NCBI RefSeq assembly: GCF_019890935.1
Contig: NZ_CP082333.1
Coordinates: 1,080,001 to 1,144,000 of the forward strand
Direction of reading: 5' to 3'
Length of the DNA: 64,000 nucleotides
Source: Exiguobacterium acetylicum
GTDB taxonomy: Bacteria; Bacillota; Bacilli; Exiguobacteriales; Exiguobacteriaceae
The notes below the pieces were generated by a model. It was given only the letters and a program-made list of their open reading frames with translations, was not told where the DNA came from and did not search any database. This document shows positions 44,017 through 52,789 of the stretch, in pieces. The position numbers were made by a program, and so were the translations under genes. Numbering within the stretch: the first letter of the stretch is position 1; the number at the start of each line of letters is the position of its first letter.

Positions 44017-45266
44017 GCGTCTGCTACAGGAATGCTCTCGGATAAGATGTCTTTACGAAGGCGAAGGAATCCGAATGATGCAGCACCGAATAAGCCGACT
44101 GTACCGACTCCAAGTAGTACGATGATAGATACATGATCACTGAGTAAACCAAACAATAAGGTACCAATCGGCATCATCGCCATCGCGATCGATTCCAGCA
44201 CACCGATGACACGTCCGAGGTAAGCCGGATCGGTCTGTTTTTGAACGATGAGCTGTAGTGGAATGTTCATCCGTAAGACGAGCATGCCGTCGATGAACAA
44301 TAGAATCATGAAAAAAGGTAGTAGTAGAGCAGATGGAACGTAGCCGAGTAGGGCAAGTGCAGGAAGTGCGTAACAAGAGGCGATTAAAAAGAGCGACTCG
44401 AATATCGTGCGTAACGGACGTTTCACCGTAAAGCGAGGTAAGGCAAGAAGCAACGAAGCGACAAGAAGACCGGCACCTAGTGCGGACTCGACCAGTCCAA
44501 ACCGAAATGGTGTGAATTGCAGTCGATCGAGCAAAATGATTGGTAACAAGATTTCGAAAGCGACAAAAAAGAAGTTCAGGACGATCGCCATCAGGACGAG
44601 TGTCGTCAAGACCGGTTGACGGAACAGATAGCGGTAGCCTTCTTTAAACTCCGAGACGAAAGACGGCGTATCGGTAGTAGCCAGAGGAGAAGTATCCACT
44701 GCAAGAAAGCGGAGGCGGCTATTCCACCAGGCAGCAGAAGCAAACAAGAGAAACGGTAAAACCAAGAATTGCGTGATGGAGACAGCGGCGATAAGCAATC
44801 CCGCAACGAGTGGCGCAGTGATCGTTGAGGTCGATTGAATCGTTGAGAAGAGCGCGTTCCCGCGTTGTAACTCCTCTTCTGCTACAAGTCGCGGTAACGA
44901 GCTTGATAAGGTGACGGACAGGAACGTCGACAGGCTCGTCAAGAGGACACTCGCGACGATGTAATGAACGGTATGTAGAGGGGCTTGTAGCGAATAGAGC
45001 AAAAGTCCAAACAAGACGAGTGCACTTAAGCTTTCGGTCATGACGATGATTCGTTTCCGGTTCCAACGATCGGCGAGGACACCAGCGACCGGTGAGAGCA
45101 AAATCCGTGGCACTGATCCTGCAAGCAGGACGAGCGCAAACTGAAAACCAGACGATGTTTCCCGTAAGACGGTCAGTCCGGCGACGAACGTAAAGAGACT
45201 AGCTGCGAACAACGAACAAAACTTTCCGAATAAAACACGCTTTAAATTAAATGACATCATGTTCAC
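43989..45266 (-). CDS. MFS transporter (12 helices)
   Basis: The 425-residue protein has about 12 membrane helices, with SPVAGVLADRWNRKRIIV as the motif A loop between helices 2 and 3. It resembles the enterobactin exporter/macrolide efflux (MefA-like) group. Substrate unknown. The ATG at 45266 (or 45260) follows AAAGGAGTGAACATG. It is divergent from an XRE-TPR regulator across a 22-bp inverted repeat, so that regulator probably controls it. Confidence 0.88.
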   Translation of the reverse strand: MNMMSFNLKRVLFGKFCSLFAASLFTFVAGLTVLRETSSGFQFALVLLAGSVPRILLSPVAGVLADRWNRKRIIVMTESLSALVLFGLLLYSLQAPLHTVHYIVASVLLTSLSTFLSVTLSSSLPRLVAEEELQRGNALFSTIQSTSTITAPLVAGLLIAAVSITQFLVLPFLLFASAAWWNSRLRFLAVDTSPLATTDTPSFVSEFKEGYRYLFRQPVLTTLVLMAIVLNFFFVAFEILLPIILLDRLQFTPFRFGLVESALGAGLLVASLLLALPRFTVKRPLRTIFESLFLIASCYALPALALLGYVPSALLLPFFMILLFIDGMLVLRMNIPLQLIVQKQTDPAYLGRVIGVLESIAMAMMPIGTLLFGLLSDHVSIIVLLGVGTVGLFGAASFGFLRLRKDILSESIPVADAKNTSSLTS

Positions 45267-45274
45267 TCCTTTAG

Positions 45275-45353
45275 AGTTAAATTTTATTGAACTTTAGTGT
45301 AGAATAAAGGAGTGGAAGAAAAATGTAAAGATAAAGTTCAATATAATTTAACT
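45275..45353. promoter_or_regulatory. Long inverted-repeat operator pair
   Basis: Arm 45275-45296 and arm 45332-45353 are 22-bp inverted repeats with one mismatch, 35 bp apart. Each arm is itself a partial palindrome (AAAGTT...AACTTT ends around an AT-rich centre). They flank both divergent starts and are strong candidate binding sites for the XRE regulator. Confidence 0.7.
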
Positions 45354-45377
45354 TTTATGATAAAAGGAGTGACCAGT

Positions 45378-46568
45378 GTGCTAGGGGAACGTATCAAACA
45401 GATCCGAAAACAGAAAAAAATGACGCAAACGGATGTTGCGACCGGTATCATCACGAAGTCGATGCTCAGTATGGTCGAGAACGGGAAAGCGACACCGTCA
45501 GTGCCCGCACTACAGGCGATTGCTAGGCGATTACAGGTGACAGTCGAAGAATTAATGCTCGATCCGCGGGATGTTCAGATGCGGGAACTCATCGAAACAA
45601 TCCGTTCACGGCGTACCCCATATTTTTCAGACGAAAAAATTCAGGAACTTCTAGAACCTTACTTGGTTCCGGAAACGACTTCCTATTGGCAGGGGCAGGT
45701 CTACCATAAATACGGCGATGCCCTCCGAGCGTCTAACCCGGAGCTTGGTTTGATTTATTACGAGAAAGCAGAGCGAATTTTTCAACAGCTCGGTCGCCAA
45801 GATGAGCAGTTGCTCGTTCAGATCTCGACAGTCTATTTTTTGTTCAATCTTAAACGGACGAAGGAAGCGTACGAGCTGATCGAAGCAATGGATGTACCAC
45901 GTGAGATTCCACTTGCGCCAAAAACCTATTTAAATTTCCAAATCTTGCGTGCACTTCGAGCAAGTTTGTTCGATGATCACTATACAGAAGCAATCGCCTT
46001 ATTGCGTGAAGGAGTTCAGTATATGCGGGAGCAAGATGTCTATTATCATGTCATTTCGTTTCAACGTTTCCTCGGATTGTTTTTATATCTAGAAGGGGAA
46101 ATCGAACAATCACGGCAAGAGTTTGATCGATTGGAGCAGTTTTTTGCATTTAGTGAAACGACTGCCGTCGGACGAATCGAAGTCGATTTGACGAAAGGAC
46201 TCATCGCGATTTTTGAAAACGATACGGACGGCATGCAGATGGCATGGGAAAAACTCGTCACTGTGGCGATCGACGACGCGAAACATTACATCGGACAACT
46301 CGAAGTCCACCTCCTTGTGAACGGCATCGAATTACCGAATCAGACGCTTCAGCAGAGCGTCGATAAGATATGGGAGATGCAAGATGCGTGGCTTGCCGCG
46401 AGTGGATTTGACCAAGCGATGATGTTACAGACGCTCGTACTAGCGATGCAACGAGGGATTGGTCAGGAACGGCTGGAGGATGTCATTCGATTGAAGGATG
46501 ATCTTCAAAGCGAACGCCTCAAAGGCGATCTTGAGCGAGAGATACAAGCATTGGTTAAGGTTCAATGA
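45378..46568 (+). CDS. XRE-family regulator with TPR domain
   Basis: The 396-residue protein has an N-terminal helix-turn-helix (about 1-60: RIKQIRKQKKMTQTDVATGI, SMLSMVENGKATPSVPAL) and a long all-helical region with TPR-like units (about 80-390), as in the RNPP/Rgg-like regulators PlcR and NprR. Those bind short signalling peptides, but no peptide gene was recognised nearby. GTG 45378 follows AAAAGGAGTGACCAGT; earlier in-frame codons cross the operator. A palindromic repeat begins 9 bp after the stop. Confidence 0.87.
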   Translation: MLGERIKQIRKQKKMTQTDVATGIITKSMLSMVENGKATPSVPALQAIARRLQVTVEELMLDPRDVQMRELIETIRSRRTPYFSDEKIQELLEPYLVPETTSYWQGQVYHKYGDALRASNPELGLIYYEKAERIFQQLGRQDEQLLVQISTVYFLFNLKRTKEAYELIEAMDVPREIPLAPKTYLNFQILRALRASLFDDHYTEAIALLREGVQYMREQDVYYHVISFQRFLGLFLYLEGEIEQSRQEFDRLEQFFAFSETTAVGRIEVDLTKGLIAIFENDTDGMQMAWEKLVTVAIDDAKHYIGQLEVHLLVNGIELPNQTLQQSVDKIWEMQDAWLAASGFDQAMMLQTLVLAMQRGIGQERLEDVIRLKDDLQSERLKGDLEREIQALVKVQ

Positions 46569-46577
46569 CAAAAAAAC

Positions 46578-46822
46578 GAGGCTGACTCAAAAGTCAGTCT
46601 CTACAAAGATAAGGGGAACAGATCATCAATCCGTCCCCCTTACCTCGTAATAAAAAGAATGACGCGTCACACGCTACTCCTACAGGAAAAACGCATTTAT
46701 GCGTTGTCAGAGACGAACAAGACCCGCTTTCCTGCTTCATCAATAAAGCAGGAAAACTGGCTTGTGTCTCGCCTGAGGAAAGGGCGTGAAAAGACGCGTC
46801 ATTCTTTTTTTGAGTCAGCCCT
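46578..46822 (+). repeat. Palindromic multi-branched repeat, copy 2
   Basis: The same element as at 21349-21560, in the same orientation, 245 bp long. Outer arms GAGGCTGACTCAAAA and TTTTGAGTCAGCCCT close it. Copy 2 has an extra segment of about 45 bp (about 46609-46653) that forms its own hairpin. The inner hairpin is AACGCA-TTTA-TGCGTT where copy 1 has AGCGCA-TTTA-TGCGCT, a compensated pair change. The 10-bp central stem is unchanged while its loop differs. The right end overlaps the 3' end of a small minus-strand gene. Confidence 0.85.
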
Positions 46823-46994
46823 GTTCGTGTGAGGATGTCGTTCTTCTGAAAATCAATAAGACGCATGCAAGGATGGAAACGATCAAGTGACCGATATAGA
46901 CGTCTCCCGTCTGGATATAATGCAAGAGCATCGAGCCACCAAAAATCAATAAGGCAAGAAAGAGTAAACGGACATACAGTGTTTTATAAGACAT
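46815..46994 (-). CDS. Small two-helix membrane protein
   Basis: A 59-codon frame starting MSYKTLYVRLLFLALLIFGG has two hydrophobic helices (about 8-24 and 32-49) and a basic RR after the second. The ATG follows GGAAAGGATGTGTCTGC, a normal ribosome site. The last codons and stop lie in the outer arm of repeat copy 2. I do not recognise the family. The good ribosome site and clean membrane pattern support it; its size makes it easy to miss. Confidence 0.6.
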   Translation of the reverse strand: MSYKTLYVRLLFLALLIFGGSMLLHYIQTGDVYIGHLIVSILACVLLIFRRTTSSHEQG

Positions 46995-47044
46995 GCAGAC
47001 ACATCCTTTCCATATCCAGTATATCCCAAAGAAGGGTGGTCAGA

Positions 47045-47074
47045 CAAAAAAATATCCACCCCGAGGGGTGGATA
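47045..47074 (-). terminator. Terminator of SH3/NlpC gene
   Basis: A perfect 10-bp stem TATCCACCCC/GGGGTGGATA with GA between; on the minus strand it is followed by seven T residues. Confidence 0.9.
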
Positions 47075-47082
47075 AGAAAAGT

Positions 47083-48516
47083 TTAAAGTGATTTAAAGCC
47101 TAATAGTTTTTGCGTCCAGTAGCGTTCCGATACACGGCTGATGCCGAGTGCCGGTGTGTTGGCATGGATGAACTGATCGTTGTTCAGCATGATCCCGATA
47201 TGCGTTGGACCAGCGGCATATGTGTTTTCAAAGAAGATGATATCGCCACGCTTCGGTTGACGTAATTTTGATAACTTCGCTCCGAGATACCGATCATCGT
47301 TCCAGTAGCCGTTGACGTTCGTTCGTCCGACTGCATAGCCAGCGGCATTCAACGTGTAGTTAACGAATCCAGAGCAGTCGAATCCACCATTAACGGGGCT
47401 GCTTGATCCCCAGACGTATGGTGTACCGAGATATTGTTGACCAATCGAGATCGCACGTTCCATCAATGTTGAACCAGGAACGGTCGTCACAGGAGGTGTC
47501 GTTGGAGTGACCGGAGGCGTCGTCGTGACGGATCCCGTCGTGATGTAACTCTTCGCAACATAGTAGAGACCTGTTCCAATCTTGATCTGGTACCAGCCGC
47601 TATCTTTTCCTGTCGTTTCACCCGTGACATTGACTGTCGAACCGTGTCCGACTTGTGTGAAGACTTTAGACGACGTCGAAGGCAACGTACGGACGTTCAG
47701 TCCGGTTGGGGCATTGACGCGATACGTCTTCGAGGCATCAACCGGCGTCAAAGAGACTCCGGGAGTCGTTGGTGTTGTTGGTGGTGATGCTTTTGTTGAA
47801 GCTTTGACATAGGTCGAAGCGACATATGCTTCTTTTCCGTCAAGCTTGACTTGGTACCACGAATCAACGGCACCTGTGACATCGAGAACCGTCTGATGCG
47901 GTAATGTCTTGTAGATTTTTGCGTTCGTCGCTGCAGCAGTCCGTGCGTTCAAGCCTTCCTTCGCATTGACCGTGTAGACTTTCGAGCGATCAACCGCTTT
48001 AACGACTTTTTTGACGGGAGTCGTCGCGGGTGGTTTTGAATCCGTCGTGACGTTCGACGTCTTTTTGCTGACTAACGTCGCATGGACATAGGCTGTTTGC
48101 TTTTTATACGTGATTTGGTACCAATCTCCTGTTTTTTTCTTAACAGATAAGATTGTATTCTTTGCTAGTTTTCCGAGTGATTTCGAACTTGTCGTTGCTT
48201 TTTGGCGAATATTGACGGCATCGGTATTCGTTATGTAAGTCGTAGTTGTTGGAGCCTTTTCCGTCGTCGCTTTGACATATGCTGAAGTGATGAAGGCTGG
48301 TTTCGACTGATAGCGGATTTCATACCAGCTGTTGACTTTCTTGACAGCTGTCAGCTTCGTACCTTTTTTTAGCGTCGTGATGACCTTCGCGGAAGTCGAG
48401 GCAGCCGTGCGAATGTTGACGTTATCCGTCAAAGTCAGTGTCGTTGACGCGGCTGAAACCGGAACCGTGGTACCGATCAAAGCGAGCGTCGTGAGGGCGA
48501 GAACAGTCTTTTTCAC
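47083..48516 (-). CDS. Secreted SH3b-NlpC/P60 cell-wall hydrolase
   Basis: A 477-residue secreted protein. A signal peptide (about 1-24, KKTVLALTTLALIGTTVPVSA) is followed by four bacterial SH3 domains joined by Thr/Pro-rich linkers, each with an NIRTAAST-like or NVRTLPST-like motif. The C-terminal NlpC/P60 domain (about 365-477) has the catalytic Cys in DCSGF (about 380), His in THIGIML, and FIHAN. It should cut peptidoglycan peptides. The GTG at 48516 follows AAGGAGCTATGTCAC; an in-frame ATG 15 codons earlier would spoil the signal peptide. Confidence 0.92.
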   Translation of the reverse strand: MKKTVLALTTLALIGTTVPVSAASTTLTLTDNVNIRTAASTSAKVITTLKKGTKLTAVKKVNSWYEIRYQSKPAFITSAYVKATTEKAPTTTTYITNTDAVNIRQKATTSSKSLGKLAKNTILSVKKKTGDWYQITYKKQTAYVHATLVSKKTSNVTTDSKPPATTPVKKVVKAVDRSKVYTVNAKEGLNARTAAATNAKIYKTLPHQTVLDVTGAVDSWYQVKLDGKEAYVASTYVKASTKASPPTTPTTPGVSLTPVDASKTYRVNAPTGLNVRTLPSTSSKVFTQVGHGSTVNVTGETTGKDSGWYQIKIGTGLYYVAKSYITTGSVTTTPPVTPTTPPVTTVPGSTLMERAISIGQQYLGTPYVWGSSSPVNGGFDCSGFVNYTLNAAGYAVGRTNVNGYWNDDRYLGAKLSKLRQPKRGDIIFFENTYAAGPTHIGIMLNNDQFIHANTPALGISRVSERYWTQKLLGFKSL

Positions 48517-48709
48517 GTGACATAGCTCCTTCCAATAGATAGGTAAAATCGTTGTTACCATTTTGTCATAAAAAGCGCTGATTTCCCTAATTTAAAAATA
48601 TAATTTTTGTCTGGAAAACTGTAATACCGTTTTTCAAAAAACGAATAGGTAGAATGAGTATTTTCAAAAAAGTTCAAGTACACTAGAAGTACTCGGAAGG
48701 AGGCTACAC

Positions 48710-50422
48710 ATGTTACGCCGTTTTTATCAGTATTATATCCCGCACAAACGATTATTCTGGCTCGATTTCATATCTGCCTTATTCGTCGGGGTTTTAGAAC
48801 TTGCTTTTCCACTCGCTGTCCAGTGGTTCATCGACTCCTTGTTGCCAAACGGTGAGATGAACTGGATCATCCTCGTCAGCGTCGGACTATTAGCACTCTA
48901 CATCATCAGTACGTTGATGCAGTTCGTCGTCAATTATTTCGGACATAAGCTTGGGATTAATATCGAGACCGATATGCGTCGCCAATTGTTTAGTCATGTG
49001 CAGAAACAGTCGTTCCGTTTCTTCGACAATACGAAGACGGGGCATATCATGAGTCGGATCACGAACGATTTGTTTGATATCGGGGAACTTGCCCATCACG
49101 GTCCGGAAGATGCCTTTATTGCCGTCATGACGTTGCTTGGTGCGTTCTCGATCATGTTGACAATCAATGTGCCACTTGCACTCGTGACAATCATCGCCGT
49201 ACCATTCCTGATCTGGCTGATCAGCTATGCGAACGTTCGGATGAATAAATCGTGGGACCAGATGTATGGTAACATCGCGGAAGTCAATTCACGTGTCGAG
49301 GACAGTGTCTCTGGTGTCCGTGTCGTTCAGTCATTCACGAACGAAGCTTACGAAATCGAGCGTTTTGAAAAAGACAACGCGACGTTCCGGCAGTCGAAAA
49401 TCAATGCCTACAAGGTCATGAGTAAGAGTCTATCCGGCATTTACTTGACGACCCGTTTGATGACGCTTGCCGTCTTAGTCGTCGGTGCCTACTTGACGTA
49501 TCGTGGCACTTTAACGGCCGGAGAGCTCGTTGGATTCATTCTTTATATGAACATCTTGCTGAAGCCGATCGACAAAATCACCGCATTACTTGAGATGTAT
49601 CCAAAAGGGATGGCTGGCTTCAAACGTTTCCTCTCGATGATTGATGAGGATGCATCGATTCCAGATGCGTCAGACGCACTCGTCGTTGATCGGTTGAACG
49701 GTGGCATCACATTCAAGGATGTCGCGTTCGGTTATGAAGCCGATCGTCTCATTCTAGAGAATATCAATCTGACAGTCGTACCGGGTCAGACCGTCGCGTT
49801 CGTCGGAACATCGGGAGCAGGGAAGACGACGATCTGTTCGTTGATTCCACGTTTTTACGATGTTCTGGATGGCGCAATCACGATTGACGGAATCGATATC
49901 CGGCAGATGACGAAGGAGTCTCTGAGACAACAAATCGGGATCGTTCAGCAGGATGTCTTTTTGTTCTCAGGAACGATCGCTGAAAACATCGCCTACGGTG
50001 ATCTGAATGCGACGCACGAAGACATCGTGCAAGCGGCAGAACGTGCCCATCTCGGCCCGATGATCGCGGATCTACCTGATGGGTATGCGACACAAATCGG
50101 CGAACGGGGACTCAAATTGTCGGGTGGACAAAAGCAACGACTCGCGATTGCGCGGATGTTCCTTAAGAACCCGCCGATTCTGATTCTTGATGAAGCGACG
50201 TCTGCGCTTGATACGGAAACGGAAGCACTGATTCAAGAATCGCTTGCCGAACTGTCTGAGAACCGGACGACGCTCGTTATCGCCCACCGTTTAGCAACGA
50301 TTCGAAATGCCGATAAGATTTTTGTCGTCACGAAGGACGGCATCGTCGAAGAAGGCTCGCATGATGAACTAATGGATCAAGGTGGTTACTTCTCCCGTCT
50401 GTTAGAGAGACAACGAGTTTGA
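48710..50422 (+). CDS. ABC exporter half-transporter (MsbA/LmrA-like)
   Basis: The 570-residue protein fuses six membrane helices (about 1-310) with one ATPase domain (about 335-570). Visible are the Walker A GTSGAGKTT at about 366, signature LSGGQKQRL, Walker B ILILDEATSALD and the H-loop VIAHRLATI. It should work as a homodimer exporting lipids, peptides or drugs. The ATG follows GGAAGGAGGCTACAC. Terminator downstream; no partner half-transporter nearby. Confidence 0.92.
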   Translation: MLRRFYQYYIPHKRLFWLDFISALFVGVLELAFPLAVQWFIDSLLPNGEMNWIILVSVGLLALYIISTLMQFVVNYFGHKLGINIETDMRRQLFSHVQKQSFRFFDNTKTGHIMSRITNDLFDIGELAHHGPEDAFIAVMTLLGAFSIMLTINVPLALVTIIAVPFLIWLISYANVRMNKSWDQMYGNIAEVNSRVEDSVSGVRVVQSFTNEAYEIERFEKDNATFRQSKINAYKVMSKSLSGIYLTTRLMTLAVLVVGAYLTYRGTLTAGELVGFILYMNILLKPIDKITALLEMYPKGMAGFKRFLSMIDEDASIPDASDALVVDRLNGGITFKDVAFGYEADRLILENINLTVVPGQTVAFVGTSGAGKTTICSLIPRFYDVLDGAITIDGIDIRQMTKESLRQQIGIVQQDVFLFSGTIAENIAYGDLNATHEDIVQAAERAHLGPMIADLPDGYATQIGERGLKLSGGQKQRLAIARMFLKNPPILILDEATSALDTETEALIQESLAELSENRTTLVIAHRLATIRNADKIFVVTKDGIVEEGSHDELMDQGGYFSRLLERQRV

Positions 50423-50441
50423 ATCGAATTGAAAGAATGAG

Positions 50442-50472
50442 AGGCGACGGACATGTTCTGTCGCCTTTTTTT
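50442..50472 (+). terminator. Terminator of ABC exporter gene
   Basis: A 10-bp stem AGGCGACGGA/TCTGTCGCCT with one G-U pair and a T run. Confidence 0.88.
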
Positions 50473-50546
50473 GTTCGTCTAAAAATAAGGTTGTACAAGC
50501 CAATTTTAGGGAAAACGATTTATAGAAAAGAAGGCGAGGTGGAAGG

Positions 50547-51407
50547 ATGTACGGTCAATTCTGTGAGAATTATGATGAGAGTTATCCCGTCTTGCGGGAG
50601 GAATCGTCACATGATTTCCATCGTTTTTTTGCACTGTCCTACACGATTCATGATACCGTTTTTGAACAAACTGTCTACGAACGGCTGATGCGGACGATCA
50701 AACATAAGACGTCGCGTTTTTCAGCACTTCGGAGTCGTTATACACCGTTGCTTGTTGCCCATGTTCAATTGAATAGCACAGATCCCGATGTTCTCATCGA
50801 AGAAATCATCGTTGCGGAAAAGAAGATTAAACATCGCTTGATTCGTGATAAAGGAGTTCGCCCATTTTTTGCACTCAACGAAGTGCTGAACCGTCGACAA
50901 GGAATTGATGCGTTCCCTTATATGGAACGATTACATGCGACACGACCTCATTTGAATGCCGCGAAACAGTACGTCGTGACATCGACCTTGCTTGAACAGC
51001 AGCCATTACCAGAGGAATTTTTAGAGTGTGTCGATACATCGGAAGAATGGCTCGCGCAATATATGGAACGGACGAGTGAACGTGTCATTACGGCGCAAAT
51101 CTTAGCGGCGCATCCAGATCCTTCAGCGCAACAGGAACGAATCATTGCGTGGCGGGAACTGTTAGAGCGAAGAGAAATCATCATCTGGGATCGTTTAATG
51201 CCGATTCTTGCGTTGTTACCTTCGGTGGAACGTGTCGACTGGATTTACGTGACCCGGATCGTCGACCGGGAGCGGGCACGGAATCGATTTTCAGACGAGG
51301 TCAACTGGTTGATTGCCTTTCATTTGTTGCTCGCTAAAACAGGTGTGACACGCGTTCAAGCCACGTTGTTATTGCTGGCTGCATTAGAGTTGACGAAAAA
51401 ACCGTAA
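50547..51407 (+). CDS. DUF4003-like protein
   Basis: The 286-residue soluble, helix-rich protein resembles DUF4003 proteins: YERLMRTIKHKTSRFSALRS, LVAHVQLNSTDPD, and the C-terminal VNWLIAFHLLLAK. The family function is unknown. The ATG follows GCGAGGTGGAAGG. It is bounded by terminators on both sides, so it forms its own unit. The family call is moderate. Confidence 0.7.
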   Translation: MYGQFCENYDESYPVLREESSHDFHRFFALSYTIHDTVFEQTVYERLMRTIKHKTSRFSALRSRYTPLLVAHVQLNSTDPDVLIEEIIVAEKKIKHRLIRDKGVRPFFALNEVLNRRQGIDAFPYMERLHATRPHLNAAKQYVVTSTLLEQQPLPEEFLECVDTSEEWLAQYMERTSERVITAQILAAHPDPSAQQERIIAWRELLERREIIIWDRLMPILALLPSVERVDWIYVTRIVDRERARNRFSDEVNWLIAFHLLLAKTGVTRVQATLLLLAALELTKKP

Positions 51408-51413
51408 AACGAA

Positions 51414-51453
51414 AAACGAACGAGGAGTGGCGCGCGCCATTCCTCGTTCGTTT
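51414..51453. terminator. Bidirectional terminator
   Basis: AAACGAACGAGGA and its exact complement enclose a further TGGCGC/GCGCCA stem. It separates convergent genes. Confidence 0.92.
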
Positions 51454-51464
51454 GGTTTAGTGAC

Positions 51465-52712
51465 TTAATCGAACGTCGTAAACGTCGCATGTCGCTCGAC
51501 CGGATACAGTTCCGTACCAGCGACCGCATTTAAGATCAACTGGTTCCGCGAGACGGACATACCAAGATTATCCGCAGCCGGACCGTGTGATAATTCTAAA
51601 TTAGCGGTTGCATACAGATGATGGGCTGTCTCGACCGAACGCACGATTTGGTAGTCGGCATCGACTTTCCAGGCATTCGGTGCTTCGAACACGATATCAA
51701 GTCGGTCGATGAAGCTCGGAAGGGATGGCGAAAAACCAGTTGCCGCAATGACGGCATCTGTTTCAGACGAGCGCTCGTCCTCAAGTTCTTGATGTTGCAT
51801 CGCAATCGTGAACCGCTCATCATACGTAATCTCTTTTACTTCGAGATTTGCGCGGATCGCGACCTGTCGTTGTTCCTCTTCCGTCAAATCATAGAGATGG
51901 GCGTAGATTGATTGAAGCGTCTCCGGACTGATACCGTTCTGAGAGCGAGCAAACTTCTTGACCGACTCTTGTCGTACTTCGAGTGGAAGTTGGTTGAAGT
52001 ACGTGACGTAGCTCGGTGAAAAAATTTCTTCTCCGAGTTTGCCGGTCTCAAGTGTCTCAAACAGTGTCGAACGCGCGATCCACTCGAGTTCAGGACGCTC
52101 TGGAGCAGGCGTCGTCAAGAGATCAAGGAAAATCTCGGCGGCACTTTGACCGGAGCCGACGATGCTGATTTTGTTGCGCTGAAGTAAATCTGCCTTGTTC
52201 ATGACATATTGCGTATTGTGGATGACGCGTTCGTCAAACGTATCCGGGATGGCGGGTTTTGACCCAGTGCCGATGACGACGTTTCGTGCTTCGAACGTTT
52301 CGCGTTTACCGGTCGAGACATCTTCGACGAGGACTTCAAAACTATCACCGGTGTCTTGCACGTCGATGACGCGCGTCGAAAAGCGGAGATCTTCAAGTTG
52401 TGTCGCGACCCAGCGTAAGTAATCGTTGTAACCTTGTCTTGAGATCAGAAGTTTTTCATAGAAGTAAAACGTGTGGAGACGGTGAATCGATCGTAAGTAA
52501 TTGAGGTAGGAAAACGAACTTGTCGGATCGGCGAGTGTGACGAGATCGGAGATGAAGCTCGTCTGCATCATCGAGTCCTGAATCATCATGCCGGGATGCC
52601 AGGAAAATTGTTCGCTTTCGTCAAAAAATAACGTCTTTAAATCTGTCGGATGCGCAAGTGCACTCAATCCTAAATTCATCGGACCAATGCCAATGCCGAT
52701 TAAATCATACAT
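51465..52712 (-). CDS. IucD/SidA-type lysine/ornithine N-monooxygenase
   Basis: The 415-residue flavoenzyme has the FAD motif GIGIGPMNLGLSALA, FSWHPGMMIQDSMMQ, SFSYLNYL, the NADPH motif VGSGQSAAEIFLDLL and the late VIAATGFSPSLP. Relatives N-hydroxylate lysine or ornithine as the first step of hydroxamate siderophores. No NIS synthetase, NRPS, acetyltransferase or siderophore exporter is adjacent, so it is an orphan here. The ATG on the minus strand follows GGGAGGCTTTTTCT. Confidence 0.9.
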   Translation of the reverse strand: MYDLIGIGIGPMNLGLSALAHPTDLKTLFFDESEQFSWHPGMMIQDSMMQTSFISDLVTLADPTSSFSYLNYLRSIHRLHTFYFYEKLLISRQGYNDYLRWVATQLEDLRFSTRVIDVQDTGDSFEVLVEDVSTGKRETFEARNVVIGTGSKPAIPDTFDERVIHNTQYVMNKADLLQRNKISIVGSGQSAAEIFLDLLTTPAPERPELEWIARSTLFETLETGKLGEEIFSPSYVTYFNQLPLEVRQESVKKFARSQNGISPETLQSIYAHLYDLTEEEQRQVAIRANLEVKEITYDERFTIAMQHQELEDERSSETDAVIAATGFSPSLPSFIDRLDIVFEAPNAWKVDADYQIVRSVETAHHLYATANLELSHGPAADNLGMSVSRNQLILNAVAGTELYPVERHATFTTFD

Positions 52713-52789
52713 AGAAAAAGCCTCCCAATTCGATATTGTTCTAAAACAATACCCGAAAAGGAAGGCGGACGAAACGTCAGGCTGAAGCT

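Noticed and set aside
46594-46866. 90-codon minus-strand frame over the repeat
   Set aside because: It runs through the palindrome and lacks a ribosome site; the frame is a by-product of the repeat sequence.
47083-48516. SH3/NlpC gene as a phage endolysin
   Set aside because: No holin or phage genes are adjacent and a true signal peptide is present, so a house-keeping cell-wall hydrolase is more likely.
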